Positions 5,604 to 5,835 of a stretch of 5,835 nucleotides of DNA are shown here, in pieces. The notes below the pieces were generated by a model. That model was given only the letters and a program-made list of their open reading frames with translations, was not told the DNA's origin and did not search any database. Origin of the DNA: an uncultured Atopobiaceae bacterium. GTDB taxonomy: Bacteria > Actinomycetota > Coriobacteriia > Coriobacteriales > Atopobiaceae. Within the stretch, counting starts at the first letter, position 1; each line of letters begins with the position of its first letter. The translations under genes and the position numbers were made by a program. The stretch spans positions 1 through 5,835 of the forward strand of contig CAMYZR010000112.1 of assembly GCA_947303905.1 (NCBI GenBank), written 5' to 3'.

Positions 5604-5628
5604 GGCATCCGCTATGACAAGTGATGCC
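5604..5628. promoter_or_regulatory. Inverted repeat GGCATC-N13-GATGCC before the OYE gene
   Basis: GGCATC (5604-5609) and GATGCC (5623-5628) form a symmetric pair ending two bases before the AAGGAG of the OYE gene. A third copy of the half-site, AGGCATC, lies at 5551-5557, and both forward copies are preceded by TTGA. This could be a regulator binding site or a leader hairpin; short length leaves chance possible. Confidence 0.35.
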
Positions 5629-5646
5629 AAAAGGAGAGGGTCCATC

Positions 5647-5835
5647 ATGGAGAGACAGTATCCGCATCTGAGCAGTCCCATTACGCTGGGTCGAACCACC
5701 TTCCGCAATCGCATGTTCTCGGCACCCATGGGTGGCACCGACATCGCCAACGATGGTTGCATCGGGCCGAAGTCCACGGCGTTCTACGAGCTTCGTGGCA
5801 AAGGTGGCGCAGCGGCGGTCACGGTGTCCGAGCTC
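5647..5835 (+). CDS. Old Yellow Enzyme family NADH:flavin oxidoreductase, N-terminal part
   Basis: Sixty-three codons are present and the frame stays open to the window end. The start MERQYPHLSSPITLG, then TTFRNRMFSAPMGG, is the first barrel strand of OYE-type flavin oxidoreductases, where the N-R-x(4)-A-P-M pattern borders the FMN site. It continues STAFYELRGKGGAAAVTVSEL, matching the YxxRAxGGxxLxVSE region of this family. Full-length relatives in anaerobes often add a [4Fe-4S] cluster and an FAD/NAD(P)H domain, as in 2,4-dienoyl-CoA reductase and BaiCD, but that part lies outside. These enzymes reduce activated C=C bonds. The ATG at 5647 follows AAGGAG (5631-5636) at ten bases, a slightly long spacing. 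It is separated from the preceding gene by 177 bp and may be its own transcription unit. Substrate unknown. Confidence 0.88.
   Translation, partial: MERQYPHLSSPITLGRTTFRNRMFSAPMGGTDIANDGCIGPKSTAFYELRGKGGAAAVTVSEL

Larger units (their letters stand above)
5470..5646. other. Non-coding spacer between the flavodoxin lipoprotein and the OYE gene
   Basis: This 177-bp stretch has no credible gene. It contains the hairpin at 5478-5512, a half-site GGCATC at 5552-5557, the inverted repeat GGCATC/GATGCC at 5604-5628, and the AAGGAG ribosome binding site at 5631-5636. It should hold the promoter of the downstream gene, but no well-spaced -35/-10 pair could be picked: TTGATT at 5544-5549 lacks a partner at 16-18 bases, and TATGAC at 5613-5618 has only a poor -35. 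Confidence 0.7.

Noticed and set aside
5544..5618. Sigma-70-type promoter for the OYE gene using TTGATT or TATGAC
   Set aside because: Neither box has a reasonable partner at 16-18 bases, so no promoter is called.
1..5835. tRNA, rRNA, CRISPR array, transposase, phage or toxin-antitoxin genes
   Set aside because: No cloverleaf, regularly spaced repeats or matching protein motifs were found on either strand.

Overview
The window is a GC-rich, gene-dense stretch with every supported gene on the + strand. The codon bias toward G/C in third positions, the Shine-Dalgarno-led genes, the Fe-S and flavin enzyme content and the Flavodoxin_4/DUF4405 pairing suggest an anaerobic high-GC actinobacterium, most likely a gut Coriobacteriia member (Olsenella/Collinsella/Atopobium type). 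That assignment is inference from protein style; no rRNA or marker gene is present.

Layout. (1) Positions 1-2403 look like one transcription unit: the 3' part of a flavodoxin gene, a YajO-like aldo/keto reductase, and an atypical short-chain dehydrogenase/reductase (SDR). It closes with a perfect 14-bp inverted repeat (2407-2443). (2) Positions 2475-5469 form a second probable unit: a small NTF2-like (SnoaL/DUF4440) protein, an aldo/keto reductase fused to a C-terminal two-cluster ferredoxin domain, a DUF4405 membrane protein with several histidines suited to heme binding, and a second flavodoxin. That flavodoxin carries a twin-arginine-like lipoprotein signal, and its start overlaps the DUF4405 stop by 4 bp. 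(3) A 177-bp non-coding stretch (5470-5646) holds a hairpin resembling a REP-type repeat and a small inverted repeat. It leads to the first 63 codons of an Old Yellow Enzyme family flavin oxidoreductase that runs off the end.

How the genes may work together. Everything here is a redox protein or a small partner of one: two flavodoxins (FMN), two aldo/keto reductases (one with Fe-S clusters), an NAD(P)-dependent SDR, a probable b-type cytochrome and an OYE flavoenzyme. The most distinctive part is the AKR-ferredoxin / DUF4405 / exported flavodoxin series. It has the parts needed to pass electrons from a cytoplasmic oxidoreductase through a membrane heme protein to an FMN protein anchored on the outer face of the membrane. 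The individual families are recognisable; the pathway is inference. The substrates of the SDR, AKRs and OYE cannot be read from the sequence. No tRNA, rRNA, CRISPR array, transposase, integrase or phage gene was seen.
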